From NCBI GenBank assembly GCA_017881315.1, contig JADGRB010000015.1, forward strand, positions 1-40,273: a stretch of 40,273 bases of DNA, given 5' to 3'. The position numbers and the translations under genes are program-made. The DNA is from Pseudomonadota bacterium. GTDB lineage: Bacteria > Myxococcota_A > Polyangia > Fen-1088. How positions within the stretch are numbered: the first letter of the stretch is position 1; each line of letters starts with the position of its first letter. This document shows, piece by piece, positions 17,658 to 28,516 of the stretch. The notes below the pieces were generated by a model, which searched no databases, was not told where the DNA came from, and worked only from the letters and a program-made list of their open reading frames with translations.

Positions 17658-18650
17658 CTAACGGGGAGTCTTGTACTGGAACTTCGTCGGCAGATAGATC
17701 CCGGCGCCGACATAGAACATCAAGTTATTCACCAGCGCCGAATGCGCGTTGGCCTTGGCCTGATCGGCGGTCGTGATCCCGGCAGCGGCGCCGTCATTGA
17801 TCGGCTCGAACTTGTCGGGGACGATGTAGTCGCGCAGCGCGAAGTTCACTGTCAGCCAGTCGAAGAGGAAGAACCGGCTCCCGATGCCCACGTTGGGTGT
17901 GAGGTCGGTGTTCTGGAAGGCCAGCGAATCGTTGGCGGGATCGCGCGGGATCACCTTGGTGATCGTCACGCCGACACCGGCCGAGGCCCACATCTCCCAG
18001 TGCATGATCGACCGATTGAAGAGGGCGAACTTCCCATAGAGCGGGACGTACCCGAAGTTCAGCGAGCCCCCGTAGAGGTACTTATTCAGCGTGGGTGCTC
18101 GGTTGTACTCCAGGCCAACCAGCTCTTCCTGGTTGGTGAGCTGCTTGAGAAAATATTGTCCTTGAACCCCGATCCAGAACACGTCGGTCAGGTAGAAGTT
18201 GAGGTCCGCGCCGAAGACGTAGTGGCGGATCAAGCTATCGTTGACCGACATGCCGGTGAACGGCTGGAACTCGAATCGTCCGCCCTTGAGGAAACGCTTG
18301 CGCGGCACCACGACGATGTCGCTCCAGCTCAGGGTCGAGCTCGGCCGGACCACTTTCGGTCCGCCGCCGATATCTTCCTCGACCTTTGCGGGTTGCCCTT
18401 CCTCCGCCTCCAGACTTTCGCTGGGGGCGGCGGCCGCGCCGCCGGCTTTGCCGCCCGCCGCCGGTTTTGCGTCATCGGCGGGCGCGGCCTTCTGGTCGCC
18501 CGAATCGCCGCCGCCTGCACTGCTGTCCGCTGGTTGGTCCGCTGCCGCTGCCGGAGCCGCCGCCTTCCCGCCTCCCTTTTTCGCGTGTCCGGTCGCGGCC
18601 CACCCAACGATGGCAACCCATACGAAAAAGCAGATGGCCGGTCGCTTCAT
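17658..18650 (-). CDS. Outer-membrane beta-barrel domain protein with Ala/Gly/Pro-rich N-terminus
   Basis: 330 residues, ATG 18650 with GAGGG 4-8 bases upstream. Signal peptide 'MKRPAICFFVWVAIVGWAATGHA'. Residues about 24-95 are low-complexity Ala/Gly/Asp/Lys/Glu, likely a flexible periplasmic linker. From about 105 on, barrel-type strands: 'RFEFQPFTGMSVNDSLIRHYVFGADLNFYL', 'FWIGVQGQYFLK', 'SIMHWEMWASAGVGVTI', 'NVGIGSRFFLFDWLTVNFALRDYI', ending 'LMFYVGAGIYLPTKF'. The strand 'LTVNFALRDYI' parallels 'MALNVELRDI' of the neighbour, so the two are paralogues. First gene of the minus-strand group; promoter at 18742-18771. I do not know the function; the pairing suggests a hetero-complex or loci for gliding/envelope proteins (inference). 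Confidence 0.82.
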   Translation of the reverse strand: MKRPAICFFVWVAIVGWAATGHAKKGGGKAAAPAAAADQPADSSAGGGDSGDQKAAPADDAKPAAGGKAGGAAAAPSESLEAEEGQPAKVEEDIGGGPKVVRPSSTLSWSDIVVVPRKRFLKGGRFEFQPFTGMSVNDSLIRHYVFGADLNFYLTDVFWIGVQGQYFLKQLTNQEELVGLEYNRAPTLNKYLYGGSLNFGYVPLYGKFALFNRSIMHWEMWASAGVGVTITKVIPRDPANDSLAFQNTDLTPNVGIGSRFFLFDWLTVNFALRDYIVPDKFEPINDGAAAGITTADQAKANAHSALVNNLMFYVGAGIYLPTKFQYKTPR

Positions 18651-18741
18651 GATCCCTCGCTGTCTCTGGGGGGGTGGGAAAGCCGAAGGGCTAAAAGCTA
18701 AAAAATATCAAAGACTTACGGCTGAAATGTGAATTCCGCGC

Positions 18742-18771
18742 ACTATAGCACGCGGAAAAAAAACCAAGCAA
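18742..18771 (-). promoter_or_regulatory. Candidate promoter of the outer-membrane barrel operon
   Basis: On the minus strand: TTGCTT (3 of 6), 18-base spacer containing an 8-T run, TATAGT (5 of 6) followed by GCGCGG. Predicted leader is about 85 bases. The -10 box sits in an imperfect dyad CCGCGcacTATAgcaCGCGG (18736-18755), a possible operator. Confidence 0.5.
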
Positions 18772-18834
18772 CTAAAATTCCTCGGTCGGTCCCGGTCCCT
18801 GATTTCATGGTGGCGTCAATTCCGTTCACAATTT

Positions 18835-20166
18835 TCATGGAGGGGCGAACAGAGCCTCCACGAACTCCTCCGGATCGAAACGGCGAAGATCCTCCACGCG
18901 CTCTCCGACACCCACGTACCGCACCGGAATTTTGAGCTGATCTGCGATTCCGAGGATCACGCCGCCCTTGGCGGTGCCGTCCAGCTTGGTGAGCACGATG
19001 CCGGTGACCGACATGTCGCTCGTGAAGATCTGGGCCTGGGCAATGGCGTTCTGACCGCTGGTCGCATCGATGACCAGCCAGGTCTCGTGGGGCGCACCGG
19101 CGCTGGCCTTGCCGACCACGCGCCGGATCTTCTGTAGCTCCTGCATGAGATCGGTCTTGGTGTGAAGCCGTCCAGCGGTGTCGGCGATCGCCACATCGAA
19201 TCCCTCCCCGACGGCGCGCTTGACGCCGTCGAAGATGACCGACGAGGGATCGGCGCCCTCCTTGCCGCGCACGAGCGTCGCGCTGCTGCGCCCGGCCCAG
19301 ATCTCGAGCTGCTCCGCGGCGGCTGCGCGAAAGGTGTCACCGGCGGCCAATAGGACGCGCTTCCCTTCGGCGCCGAGCTTGGCGGCGAGCTTGCCGATGG
19401 TGGTGGTCTTTCCGCTGCCGTTGACGCCGATGACCAGCAGCACGAACGGTCGCGCGGAGGAGAAGTCGATCTCGGGCGCCGGGATCGCGAGCAGCTCGGC
19501 GCTGCGGCGCCGCAGAAATGCCCAGACCGCTTCGGGATCCTTCAGCTCGCGGCGGCTGAGCGAGCCGCGGATCTCCTCGAGGAGCTTCTGGCTGGTTTGC
19601 ACGCCGATGTCGGCGCTCAGCAGCACCTTCTCGATCTGGTCGACGAACGACGGATCCAGCTCCTTGCGACCGGTGAGGATCTCCCCGAGGCGCGCGATGA
19701 ACCCGGACGAGCGGGTGCGGGCCAACCCCGGCGCCAGCGCCGAGGCATCCTTACGCGCCGGCGCCGGGCGCGCGGGGACGGGAAGCGGAAATGGGATCAC
19801 CTGCGCGGCGCGCGGCTCGGCCTCGGGCTCGGCCGGCCCCGGCTCCGGCAGATCGGGCGGGGCGGCCGGCGGGGTGGGGCGGGTCTGGGGCGCACGGGCG
19901 GGCGCCGCGGCCGACGCGCGGGCCGAGGATGACGACGGCGATCGCCGCGGAGCCTCTTCGGGTTCTTCCTCGGCGGGTAGAGATTCGGGCCGTTTGTGCC
20001 GGGCAATCGGCTCGGGTGCCTCGCCAACTGCCTCGATCTGACGTCGCCGCGCCGCGCGGGCGCGGCGAACGAAAAGCAGGCCCAGGGCGCCGGTCACCCC
20101 CACGCCGCCCAGCACGGCGGCCAGCTGGTAAAGATCAGCTGTACTGAACGGCAGGGATGAATCCAT
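18835..20166 (-). CDS. ftsY: Signal recognition particle receptor FtsY
   Basis: 443 residues, ATG 20166. SRP-receptor GTPase that docks ribosome-SRP complexes at the inner membrane. A hydrophobic segment at about 10-33 ('[21 protein letters not shown]') followed by RRARAARRR suggests an N-terminal membrane anchor. Residues about 45-145 are a Pro/Ala/Glu-rich acidic linker. The NG domain fills 150-443: G1 [10 protein letters not shown] at 247-256, '[16 protein letters not shown]', 'DTAGRLH', '[12 protein letters not shown]' (G4) and '[20 protein letters not shown]' at the end. Its gene diverges from smc. No Shine-Dalgarno sequence is evident before the ATG; no upstream start improves the fit. 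Confidence 0.96.
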   Translation of the reverse strand: MDSSLPFSTADLYQLAAVLGGVGVTGALGLLFVRRARAARRRQIEAVGEAPEPIARHKRPESLPAEEEPEEAPRRSPSSSSARASAAAPARAPQTRPTPPAAPPDLPEPGPAEPEAEPRAAQVIPFPLPVPARPAPARKDASALAPGLARTRSSGFIARLGEILTGRKELDPSFVDQIEKVLLSADIGVQTSQKLLEEIRGSLSRRELKDPEAVWAFLRRRSAELLAIPAPEIDFSSARPFVLLVIGVNGSGKTTTIGKLAAKLGAEGKRVLLAAGDTFRAAAAEQLEIWAGRSSATLVRGKEGADPSSVIFDGVKRAVGEGFDVAIADTAGRLHTKTDLMQELQKIRRVVGKASAGAPHETWLVIDATSGQNAIAQAQIFTSDMSVTGIVLTKLDGTAKGGVILGIADQLKIPVRYVGVGERVEDLRRFDPEEFVEALFAPP

Positions 20167-20274
20167 GGCGGGTGGGAGAGTATCATTAAACGTAGGCGAC
20201 TCACGGCGCCAGGCCGCGGTGTCGGCGGAAAGCATGCGGGAATTTGCACCAAGAGGCCCAGTGCGCGACGCTTG

Positions 20275-20304
20275 TTTACAGGTGCGAGGCCCAGGTGTTA
20301 CAAG
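20275..20304 (+). promoter_or_regulatory. Candidate smc promoter
   Basis: TTTACA (5 of 6), 18-base spacer, TACAAG (4 of 6), about 70 bases before the smc start. It lies in the 208-bp region shared with divergent ftsY, whose promoter I could not define; AT-rich 'TATCATTAAACGTA' at 20179-20192 is the likeliest place for it. Confidence 0.4.
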
Positions 20305-20374
20305 ATGACGCTGCCGTGACGATACACGTGACGTATGGTCTCGGCGGGACCCCCTACCGGTTGCGGAGGCGCGA

Positions 20375-23300
20375 TTGAAGATCAAGCGCATCGAGATCTG
20401 CGGTTTCAAGTCGTTCGTCGAGAAGACATCGATCGCGTTCCCCGATCCGGTGACGTCGATCGTCGGCCCGAATGGGTGCGGCAAGTCCAACATCGTCGAC
20501 GCGATTCGCTGGGTCATGGGCGAGCAATCCGCCAAGCACCTGCGCGGGCGCGCGATGGAGGACGTGATCTTCGCCGGCTCGGAGACGCGCGGTCCGGCTG
20601 GATTCGCGGAGGTCTCCCTCACCTTCGACGCGCGCGGCCTGGCCGCCGACGTCGCACCGGGTGGCGTGCCCTGGGGCGTGGCCGGCCCCGAAGACATCGT
20701 CGTCACGCGGCGGCTGCATCGCGACGGCGAGAGCGATTATCTATTGAATGGGGTGCCGTCGCGGTTGCGCGACGTGGTCGAGTTCTTCCTGGGCACCGGC
20801 GTCGGATCGAAGGCCTACGCGATCATTGAGCAGGGGCGCATCGGTTTCATCGTCTCGTCGCGCGCCGAAGACCGCCGCGGCCTCATCGACGAGGCCGCGG
20901 GAATCACCCGGTACAAATCCAAGAAGAAGGCGGCCGAGCGGCGGATGGAATCGACCCGCCAGCACCTCTTGCGAGTCTCCGACATCGTCGGCGAGATCGA
21001 CGGGCGGCTGCGATCGCTGCGCCTGCAGGCGCAGAAGGCCGAGCGCTACAAGCGTTACAAGGCGGAGCTAAAGGATCTGGACCTTTGGTCTTCGGCGCAG
21101 CGGTATCTGGGCTATCTCGCCGAGGAGAAGTCGGTCGCCGCCGAGATGGAGGACCTTCGGGAACGACACGATTCCGGCGCCGTCACGCTCGAGACCGAAG
21201 AGGCCGAGGTCGAGGCCGAGCGCCTGGCGGGAACCGAGGAGGCGAGCGATCTCGCGTCGGCGAAGGACGATCTGTTCGCGCTCTCCAACAGGGCGCAGCT
21301 CGGCATGCAGCGCGCCGCACATCACGACGCCGAGGCGGCCGATCTCGGCGCGCGGGCGGCGGCCGGACGCAAGGAGGCGGAGGATCTGCGCGCGCGCGCG
21401 CAGGCGCACGGCGCGAGCGTTCTCGAGATCGAGGGCCGGCTCACCGAGATCGACGGCGAGGCGGAGCGCCGCGAGCGCGCCTACGACGAGGAAGCGCTCC
21501 TGCAGGATGTGCGTCGGGCCGCGCTGGCGGAGGCACGCGGGGCGCTGGAGGCGGCGCTCGCTGCCCAGGCGCAGAGCAACGCGCGCCTCGCGCGATTCGA
21601 GGCGGAGCGGGTGGCCGCGCTGCAGAGGCGCGACGACTTGAGCGCCCGTCTCGGCGGCCTCGGGGGCGAGGACGCGACCGCCGGCGAGCGACTGACCGGG
21701 CTCCGCACCGAGGAGGAACGACTGCGGGAACACCTGGCGGTTCTCGAGGCCCGCGTCGAATCGGCCCGGCGGCGCGCCCTGGAAGACGAGACCCGGCTGG
21801 CGTCGCTGCGGACGGATCTGACACGCGGCGAGCTGGAGCTCGAGACGCTGCGCGAGGAAGCGCACCGGCGGCGGTCGCGGCTCGCGTCGCTCTCGGAGAT
21901 TCAAGATCGGTACGAACGCTTTCAAAAGGGCGTGCGCGCCATCATGCAGGAGCACCAGGAGGGCCGCGGCGCGGCCGGCATCAAGGGGATCGTGGCGGAC
22001 ATCGTGCGGCCTCCGCCCGAGCTGGAGGTCGCCGTCGAAGCGGTGCTCGGCGAGCGGCTGGGAAACGTGATCGTCGAATCCCATGAAGCGGGCGTCGAGG
22101 CCATTCAGTTCCTGAAGCAAAAGAGCGAGGGGCGTTCCTCGTTCATCCCAAGGGCGCTGCGCGCGCCGAGGGGCGAAGTGGTCTACGACGCGACGGCCGG
22201 CATGGGCGGCCTCCCCGGCGCGGGGAGTGGCGTCGGCGTCGCCGTCGCCGTCGCCGACATGGGCGACGGATTCGTTCCCGATGCGTCCGCGATCGCGGAT
22301 GCCTGGCCGCGCGGCGCTGGGGTCCGGGGGCCGATGCTGGATCTCATCGGCTACGATCGCCAATACGGCGAGGTCGCCACCTATCTGCTCGGCGACGTGC
22401 TGGTGGTGGAGGATCTGGAACGCGCGCTTTCTCTGTGGCGCGACACCAAGACCACCAAGACCATCGTCACCCTCGAGGGCGAGGTGATCGATCCACACGG
22501 CGTCGTGACCGGCGGTTCGCGCGAGTCGGCCCTGGCGGGCGTGCTGGAACAGAAGCGCGAGATCCGCGAGCTCGAGGCGGTGATGGAACGCCTCGACGCC
22601 GACGTCGAGTCGGCGCTCGCGCGGCACGTCGGCAAGAAGCAGGCCGCGGCGGACCTCACCCGGACGCGGGACGAGGTCGGTGCGACGCTGCGACAGGACG
22701 AGATGGCGCTGCTCGGCCAGGAGAAGGATCTGGAGCGGATCGTCGACGAGGTACGGCGACTGGAGGCGCGCCGGGAGACCCTGGCCGCGCAGACGGGCGA
22801 TCTCTCACGGTCGATCGCCGAGAACGATCTTCGCCTGGCGTCGGCGTCGGCCGGTCTCGACAGCGACGGTCTGACGCTGGGAGAGGTGGAGCGTCGGGCG
22901 GGCGAGCTGCGACTGCAGACGGTGGCGCTGGCCGAAGAGGTCGATCGCGCGAACGACCAGCTGACCACGCTCAAGGTCGCGGCCACCCAGGCGGTCGAGC
23001 GGCGTCAGAACGCGCGGCAGACCTTGGAGCGCCTCCTCAGCGATCGGGCAGAAGAAGAAGAGCGGGCCGGACGTCTCGAATCGACGATGGCCGAAGATCT
23101 GGCGCGCGCCGAGACGCTGCGGGCGGATTCGATCCAGCTTCGGGCGGAAGCTGAGCTCGCCCAGGCGGAAGCGGAGGCGCGCGCGCGCGCGCACGGCGAG
23201 CGGCAGGGTGCGCTCGAAGCGCGGCAGGCAGCCCTCGCGGAGCGGGAGGCGGTCTTGCGCTCGGCCCGCGCCGAGGTGGCGCGGCTCGCGCAGCTCCTGT

Positions 23301-24139
23301 CGCGTCTCGAGCTGCGTTGTCAGGAAGTTGGACTGCGGCGGACCGGGATCGAGGAGCAGGTGGCCGACCGCTACCGCGACGTCGCGATCGATCGGGTCGT
23401 GGCCGACTATCACCTGCGACCCCTCTTCGGGCCGGTCGAGGAGCAGCGAACGAGCGAGCTGCGGGGCCTCATCGAGCGCATGGGCGAGATCAACCTCACC
23501 GCGATCGAGGAGTCGGAGGAGCTGCAGAGGCGGTTCGACTTTCTCACCACGCAGAGGAGCGATCTCGAATCGGCGATCGGCCTGCTGGAGACGGCGATCG
23601 AGAAGATCAACCGGGCCTCGCGCAAGCGCTTCCGGGAGACCTTCGACGCCGTCAATACCGAGTTTCAAGCGGTCTTCCCGCGGCTGTTCGGCGGGGGCAA
23701 GGCTTGCCTGGTTCTCACCGACGAGAGCGATCTGCTGGAGACCGGCATCGAGATCGTGGCCAATCCGCCCGGCAAGAAGGTCAGTCAGAACATCGAGCTT
23801 CTCTCGGGCGGGGAGAAGGCTCTCACGGCCGTGTCGCTGCTGTTCGCCATCTTCCTGGTCAAGCCGTCGCCGTTCTGCGTGCTCGACGAGGTCGACGCGC
23901 CGCTCGACGAGGCGAACGTGGGACGTTTCAACCAGGTCGTGCGCGAGATGACCGATCGCTCGCAGTTCATCATCATCACGCACAACCGGCGCACCATGGA
24001 GATCGCCGATCGGCTGTGCGGCATCACCATGGAGGAGCCGGGCGTCTCCAAGCTGGTCGCGGTCAATCTGCGTGGCGGCGGCGGGCGGGTGGGTCGCGCG
24101 CAGGTGATCACCGAACCGAGCCCGGCGCTGCCGGCTTGA
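20375..24139 (+). CDS. smc: Chromosome segregation protein SMC
   Basis: 1254 residues starting at TTG 20375. The rare start is supported by GGAGG 7 bases upstream and by the standard N-terminus it gives ('[18 protein letters not shown]'). SMC dimers with ScpAB compact and segregate chromosomes. N-terminal head with Walker [10 protein letters not shown] at 31-39; coiled coil about 170-520; hinge about 530-700 ('[10 protein letters not shown]', '[14 protein letters not shown]', '[13 protein letters not shown]'); second coiled coil about 710-1050; C-terminal head with signature LLSGGEKAL near 1142 and Walker B '[16 protein letters not shown]' near 1167. The length is slightly above the usual 1150-1200. 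The hinge holds an extra Gly/Val/Ala-rich stretch ('[15 protein letters not shown]'). scpA and scpB are not in the window. Confidence 0.97.
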   Translation: MKIKRIEICGFKSFVEKTSIAFPDPVTSIVGPNGCGKSNIVDAIRWVMGEQSAKHLRGRAMEDVIFAGSETRGPAGFAEVSLTFDARGLAADVAPGGVPWGVAGPEDIVVTRRLHRDGESDYLLNGVPSRLRDVVEFFLGTGVGSKAYAIIEQGRIGFIVSSRAEDRRGLIDEAAGITRYKSKKKAAERRMESTRQHLLRVSDIVGEIDGRLRSLRLQAQKAERYKRYKAELKDLDLWSSAQRYLGYLAEEKSVAAEMEDLRERHDSGAVTLETEEAEVEAERLAGTEEASDLASAKDDLFALSNRAQLGMQRAAHHDAEAADLGARAAAGRKEAEDLRARAQAHGASVLEIEGRLTEIDGEAERRERAYDEEALLQDVRRAALAEARGALEAALAAQAQSNARLARFEAERVAALQRRDDLSARLGGLGGEDATAGERLTGLRTEEERLREHLAVLEARVESARRRALEDETRLASLRTDLTRGELELETLREEAHRRRSRLASLSEIQDRYERFQKGVRAIMQEHQEGRGAAGIKGIVADIVRPPPELEVAVEAVLGERLGNVIVESHEAGVEAIQFLKQKSEGRSSFIPRALRAPRGEVVYDATAGMGGLPGAGSGVGVAVAVADMGDGFVPDASAIADAWPRGAGVRGPMLDLIGYDRQYGEVATYLLGDVLVVEDLERALSLWRDTKTTKTIVTLEGEVIDPHGVVTGGSRESALAGVLEQKREIRELEAVMERLDADVESALARHVGKKQAAADLTRTRDEVGATLRQDEMALLGQEKDLERIVDEVRRLEARRETLAAQTGDLSRSIAENDLRLASASAGLDSDGLTLGEVERRAGELRLQTVALAEEVDRANDQLTTLKVAATQAVERRQNARQTLERLLSDRAEEEERAGRLESTMAEDLARAETLRADSIQLRAEAELAQAEAEARARAHGERQGALEARQAALAEREAVLRSARAEVARLAQLLSRLELRCQEVGLRRTGIEEQVADRYRDVAIDRVVADYHLRPLFGPVEEQRTSELRGLIERMGEINLTAIEESEELQRRFDFLTTQRSDLESAIGLLETAIEKINRASRKRFRETFDAVNTEFQAVFPRLFGGGKACLVLTDESDLLETGIEIVANPPGKKVSQNIELLSGGEKALTAVSLLFAIFLVKPSPFCVLDEVDAPLDEANVGRFNQVVREMTDRSQFIIITHNRRTMEIADRLCGITMEEPGVSKLVAVNLRGGGGRVGRAQVITEPSPALPA

Positions 24140-24191
24140 TGATCTCGACCGGCACCGACACCAGCTCGACCGGCAACTTGACTCCCATCGT

Positions 24192-24220
24192 TTGACGCGT
24201 TAGAGCGCCTCACCTACAAT
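24192..24220 (+). promoter_or_regulatory. Strong candidate promoter of the ferredoxin gene
   Basis: TTGACG (5 of 6), 17-base spacer, TACAAT (5 of 6). The expected start at about 24227 leaves a leader of only about 9 bases before ATG 24236. It probably also transcribes cmk. Confidence 0.65.
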
Positions 24221-24235
24221 TTTCAACGAGTACCA

Positions 24236-24529
24236 ATGGCCACATACATCACCGACGAGTGCATCAACTGCGGCGCCTGCGAGCCGGAGTGCCCGAACGA
24301 AGCGATCAGCGAGGGCGAGGACATCTACCTCATCGATCCGAAGCTCTGCACCGAGTGCGTCGGGTTTCACGACCACGAGGCCTGTCAGGCCGTCTGTCCG
24401 GTCGAGTGCTGCCTTCCGGATCCGAATCGACCCGAGACCGAGGATCTTCTGATCACCCGCGCCAAGTCGATTCACCCGGACAAAGAGTTCGGCGAGCCGT
24501 ACCCGTCCCGCTTCCGGAAGAGCGGCTAG
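24236..24529 (+). CDS. 2[4Fe-4S] ferredoxin (YfhL-like)
   Basis: 97 residues. Small cytoplasmic electron carrier. First cluster motif CINCGACEPEC-P at residues 9-20; second 'LCTECVGFHDHEACQAVCP' at about 38-56. The second motif has a longer insertion between its second and third Cys (CTEC...C...C), as in YfhL/FdxA-type ferredoxins, which usually bind two [4Fe-4S] clusters. The C-terminal tail of about 35 residues is acidic, then basic. It stands 12 bases before cmk, and its promoter at 24192-24220 is one of the clearest here. The redox partner is not evident from neighbours. Confidence 0.93.
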   Translation: MATYITDECINCGACEPECPNEAISEGEDIYLIDPKLCTECVGFHDHEACQAVCPVECCLPDPNRPETEDLLITRAKSIHPDKEFGEPYPSRFRKSG

Positions 24530-24541
24530 CTCTCCATCGAG

Positions 24542-25252
24542 ATGGGTGGCGGCGAGCCCAACGTGCCTTCGCCAAGGCTGATCGTCGCTATCGACGGGCC
24601 GGCGGGCGCGGGCAAGTCGACGGCCGCGCGGATGCTGGCGGGGGCGCTGGGGTACGCGCTGCTCGACACCGGCGCCATCTACCGGGTGATGGCGCTCCGG
24701 GCGCGAGAGCGTGGGATAGCCTGGGACGACGGTCCGGGCGTCGCCTCGCTCGCGGAGGGGCTCAGCATCTCCTTCAAGCTCGACGGGAGCGTGAACCGCG
24801 TCTTCGCCGATGGACAGGACCTCGGCACCACCATCCGCACCCCGGAGATCTCGGACGGCGCCTCGCGCGTGTCGGCGCTGCCCGAGGTGCGGGCGGCGTT
24901 GCTGGGTCTCCAGCGCCGGATCGGCGCGGCCGGGGGCGTGGTGGTCGAGGGGCGTGACATCGGGACGGTGGTCTTCCCGCACGCCGAGGCCAAGTTCTTC
25001 CTGACCGCCTCGGCCGACGAGCGGGCCCGTCGCCGCGTGGCGGAGCTCCGGGCGGCCGGCCGGCCGGCTGAGCTCGACACGACCCGGGCCGAGCTGGTCG
25101 CGCGCGACGAGCGCGATTCGACGCGCGCGGCCGCGCCGCTTCGCAAGGCGGACGACGCCATCGAGATCGATTCCAGCGCGCTCAACCCCACCGAAGTCGT
25201 CGATCGGATGGCGGCCCTGGTGGTAGAGCGGACGGTCGCCCGGACGCGTTGA
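24542..25252 (+). CDS. cmk: Cytidylate kinase
   Basis: 236 residues, ATG 24542 with GAG-rich but weak ribosome-binding sequence. Phosphorylates CMP and dCMP with ATP. P-loop GPAGAGKST at about 19-27; 'GYALLDTGAIYRVMA' (NMP-binding), 'GGVVVEGRDIGTVVFPHAEAKFFLTAS' and 'ARRRVAEL' (lid), with 'RDERDSTRAAAPLRKADDAIEIDSS' at the end, all standard for Cmk. It lies directly upstream of rpsA, the cmk-rpsA order also known from E. coli. Its stop codon TGA (25250-25252) is part of the -35 box of the rpsA promoter. Length is normal for the family. Confidence 0.96.
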   Translation: MGGGEPNVPSPRLIVAIDGPAGAGKSTAARMLAGALGYALLDTGAIYRVMALRARERGIAWDDGPGVASLAEGLSISFKLDGSVNRVFADGQDLGTTIRTPEISDGASRVSALPEVRAALLGLQRRIGAAGGVVVEGRDIGTVVFPHAEAKFFLTASADERARRRVAELRAAGRPAELDTTRAELVARDERDSTRAAAPLRKADDAIEIDSSALNPTEVVDRMAALVVERTVARTR

Positions 25253-25277
25253 CATTACCCAGGCGCGACGCTAAGTT
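25249..25277 (+). promoter_or_regulatory. Candidate rpsA promoter overlapping the cmk stop codon
   Basis: Exact TTGACA (25249-25254), 17-base spacer, TAAGTT (3 of 6, TA...T kept). Predicted start about 25284, giving a leader of about 120 bases that can fold (25301-25385). Confidence 0.55.
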
Positions 25278-25300
25278 TCGCCCCTTCATTTGAACCATTG

Positions 25301-25385
25301 GGGCGCCGAATGGTCGGCGCCCGACCGAAAAACCCGAACCCCCGCCGCGTGCGGGACAGCGAAGCAGTCGGCCCCCCAGCGGGCC
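25301..25385 (+). promoter_or_regulatory. Structured rpsA leader with three stem-loops
   Basis: Three perfect short stems in series: GGGCGCCGA-atgg-TCGGCGCCC (25301-25322, 9 bp), CCCGC-cgcgt-GCGGG (25341-25355, 5 bp), GGCCC-cccagc-GGGCC (25370-25385, 5 bp). The ribosome-binding site AGAGG (25394-25398) follows. S1 is known to repress its own translation through leader structure in E. coli; a similar role here is inferred. Confidence 0.5.
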
Positions 25386-25405
25386 CGGAAGGCAGAGGAA
25401 TACGC

Positions 25406-27187
<1,782 letters not shown>

Positions 27188-27196
27188 GGGCGACCT

Positions 27197-28516
27197 GTGG
27201 CATCGACAGCCACGCGCACGCTGGCGTGGCTGCGCCAGTTCGCGAAGCTCTGGGGCTTCGCGCTGTTCTGCGTCCTCGTCGTCTATCTCTTCCGCGAGGT
27301 CGTTCTTCCGTTCCTGTTCGCGATCCTGGTCGCCTACATCCTGGCGCCCATCGTCGCGCGATTCAGCCGGCTGCGCGTGGGGGGCAAGCCCTTTCCGCGC
27401 GCGGCCGCGGTGATCATCCTCTACATCAACATCATCGCGGTCCTCAGCCTGTTCCTCGGCTACTTCGTCCCCAAGCTCTCGGGCGATTTCGCGCGGCTGT
27501 TTCGCGAGGCGCCGCAGCTCTTCGCGCGGGTCAACCGCGAGTGGCTCCCGAAGGCCGGTGCCTGGGTCGACACGCATTTTGGGGCGGAGGCGACTCAGGA
27601 TGACGCCAACGATGACGCCACCACGCCCGCGGCCGTCGCGCCCGAATCGCCCCACGCGATCGTCCTCGAGCCACTCGCGGGCGGCCGCTATCGGATCGAT
27701 CTCGAATCGCTGGCGCTGGAGGTGCGTCCGGGCAACGACGGAAAGTTCGTCATCGCGCCGCCGCAAGCCGAGGAGGGCGGGGCCGGCCCGGGCGGAAAAT
27801 GGGAGCGATCGATCAAGCAATGGATGTCGCAGCGGCTCAAGTCGACCGAAGGGGAGAGCCAGCGCGCCATCGAGTATGGCCAGCTCTTCATCGGTGCGGT
27901 GGTCTCGGGCATCGGCCGGCTGTTCCTGGTCCTGATGGTGGCCGCCTTCATCCTGGTCGACCTGGTCCGGATTCAGGTCTTTCTCCGCTCGCTGGTGCCC
28001 GAGCAGTACCAGGGCGACTACGAGCACATCGCGGCCGGAATCGACCGAGGTCTGGCCGGCGTCATCCGCGGGCAGTTGCTGATCTGCTGCATCAACGGCG
28101 CGTTCACCTACATCGGCCTGCTGTTGTTCCACATCAAGTATCCACTGCTCCTGGCCGGCATCGCGGCCACCATGAGCCTAATTCCCATCTTCGGATCGAT
28201 TCTCTCGTCCGTCCCGATCGTGGCGATCGCTCTCATCTCGTCGGGGACCTTCGACATCAAGCCGGGCCTCTTCGTGCTGGCCTGGATCATCGGCATTCAC
28301 CTGATGGAGGCCAATCTGCTGAACCCCAAGATCATGGGCGACGCCGCCAAGATCCACCCGGTGCTGGTGGTCTTCGCCCTCATCGCGGGCGAGCACAGCT
28401 ACGGCCTCACGGGCGCGCTGTTCGCGGTCCCGGTCGCGTCGATCATCCAGACGATCTTCATCTACTACCGCCGCCGCCCGCGCGCGCTCACCGCGCCGGT
28501 CGTCCTAGAGACTTGA
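27197..28516 (+). CDS. AI-2E family permease
   Basis: 439 residues, GTG start with AGGGG nine bases upstream. Polytopic inner-membrane protein of the AI-2E/PerM family, some members of which export autoinducer-2 or small solutes or act as Na+/H+ antiporters. Paired N-terminal helices ('FALFCVLVVYLFREVVLPFLFAILVAYILAPI'), a third helix ('VIILYINIIAVLSLFLGYFVP'), then, after a soluble region, the conserved C-terminal helices with 'IKYPLLLAGIAATMSLIPIFGSILSSVPIV' and 'NPKIMGDAAKIHPVLVVFALIAG'. Residues about 130-215 are an Asp/Ala/Pro-containing insertion not usual for the family. Its last 12 bases overlap the end of the opposite-strand gene 28505-29359. Confidence 0.9.
   Translation: MASTATRTLAWLRQFAKLWGFALFCVLVVYLFREVVLPFLFAILVAYILAPIVARFSRLRVGGKPFPRAAAVIILYINIIAVLSLFLGYFVPKLSGDFARLFREAPQLFARVNREWLPKAGAWVDTHFGAEATQDDANDDATTPAAVAPESPHAIVLEPLAGGRYRIDLESLALEVRPGNDGKFVIAPPQAEEGGAGPGGKWERSIKQWMSQRLKSTEGESQRAIEYGQLFIGAVVSGIGRLFLVLMVAAFILVDLVRIQVFLRSLVPEQYQGDYEHIAAGIDRGLAGVIRGQLLICCINGAFTYIGLLLFHIKYPLLLAGIAATMSLIPIFGSILSSVPIVAIALISSGTFDIKPGLFVLAWIIGIHLMEANLLNPKIMGDAAKIHPVLVVFALIAGEHSYGLTGALFAVPVASIIQTIFIYYRRRPRALTAPVVLET

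Noticed and set aside
18756-18763. Poly-T run on the minus strand as a terminator for ftsY
   Set aside because: No stable stem precedes the T run on the transcribed strand; the run instead fits as spacer in the barrel-operon promoter.
25298-25405. N-terminal extension of S1 from the upstream ATG
   Set aside because: The stretch has no S1 homology, contains three hairpins and ends in a good ribosome-binding site for ATG 25406.
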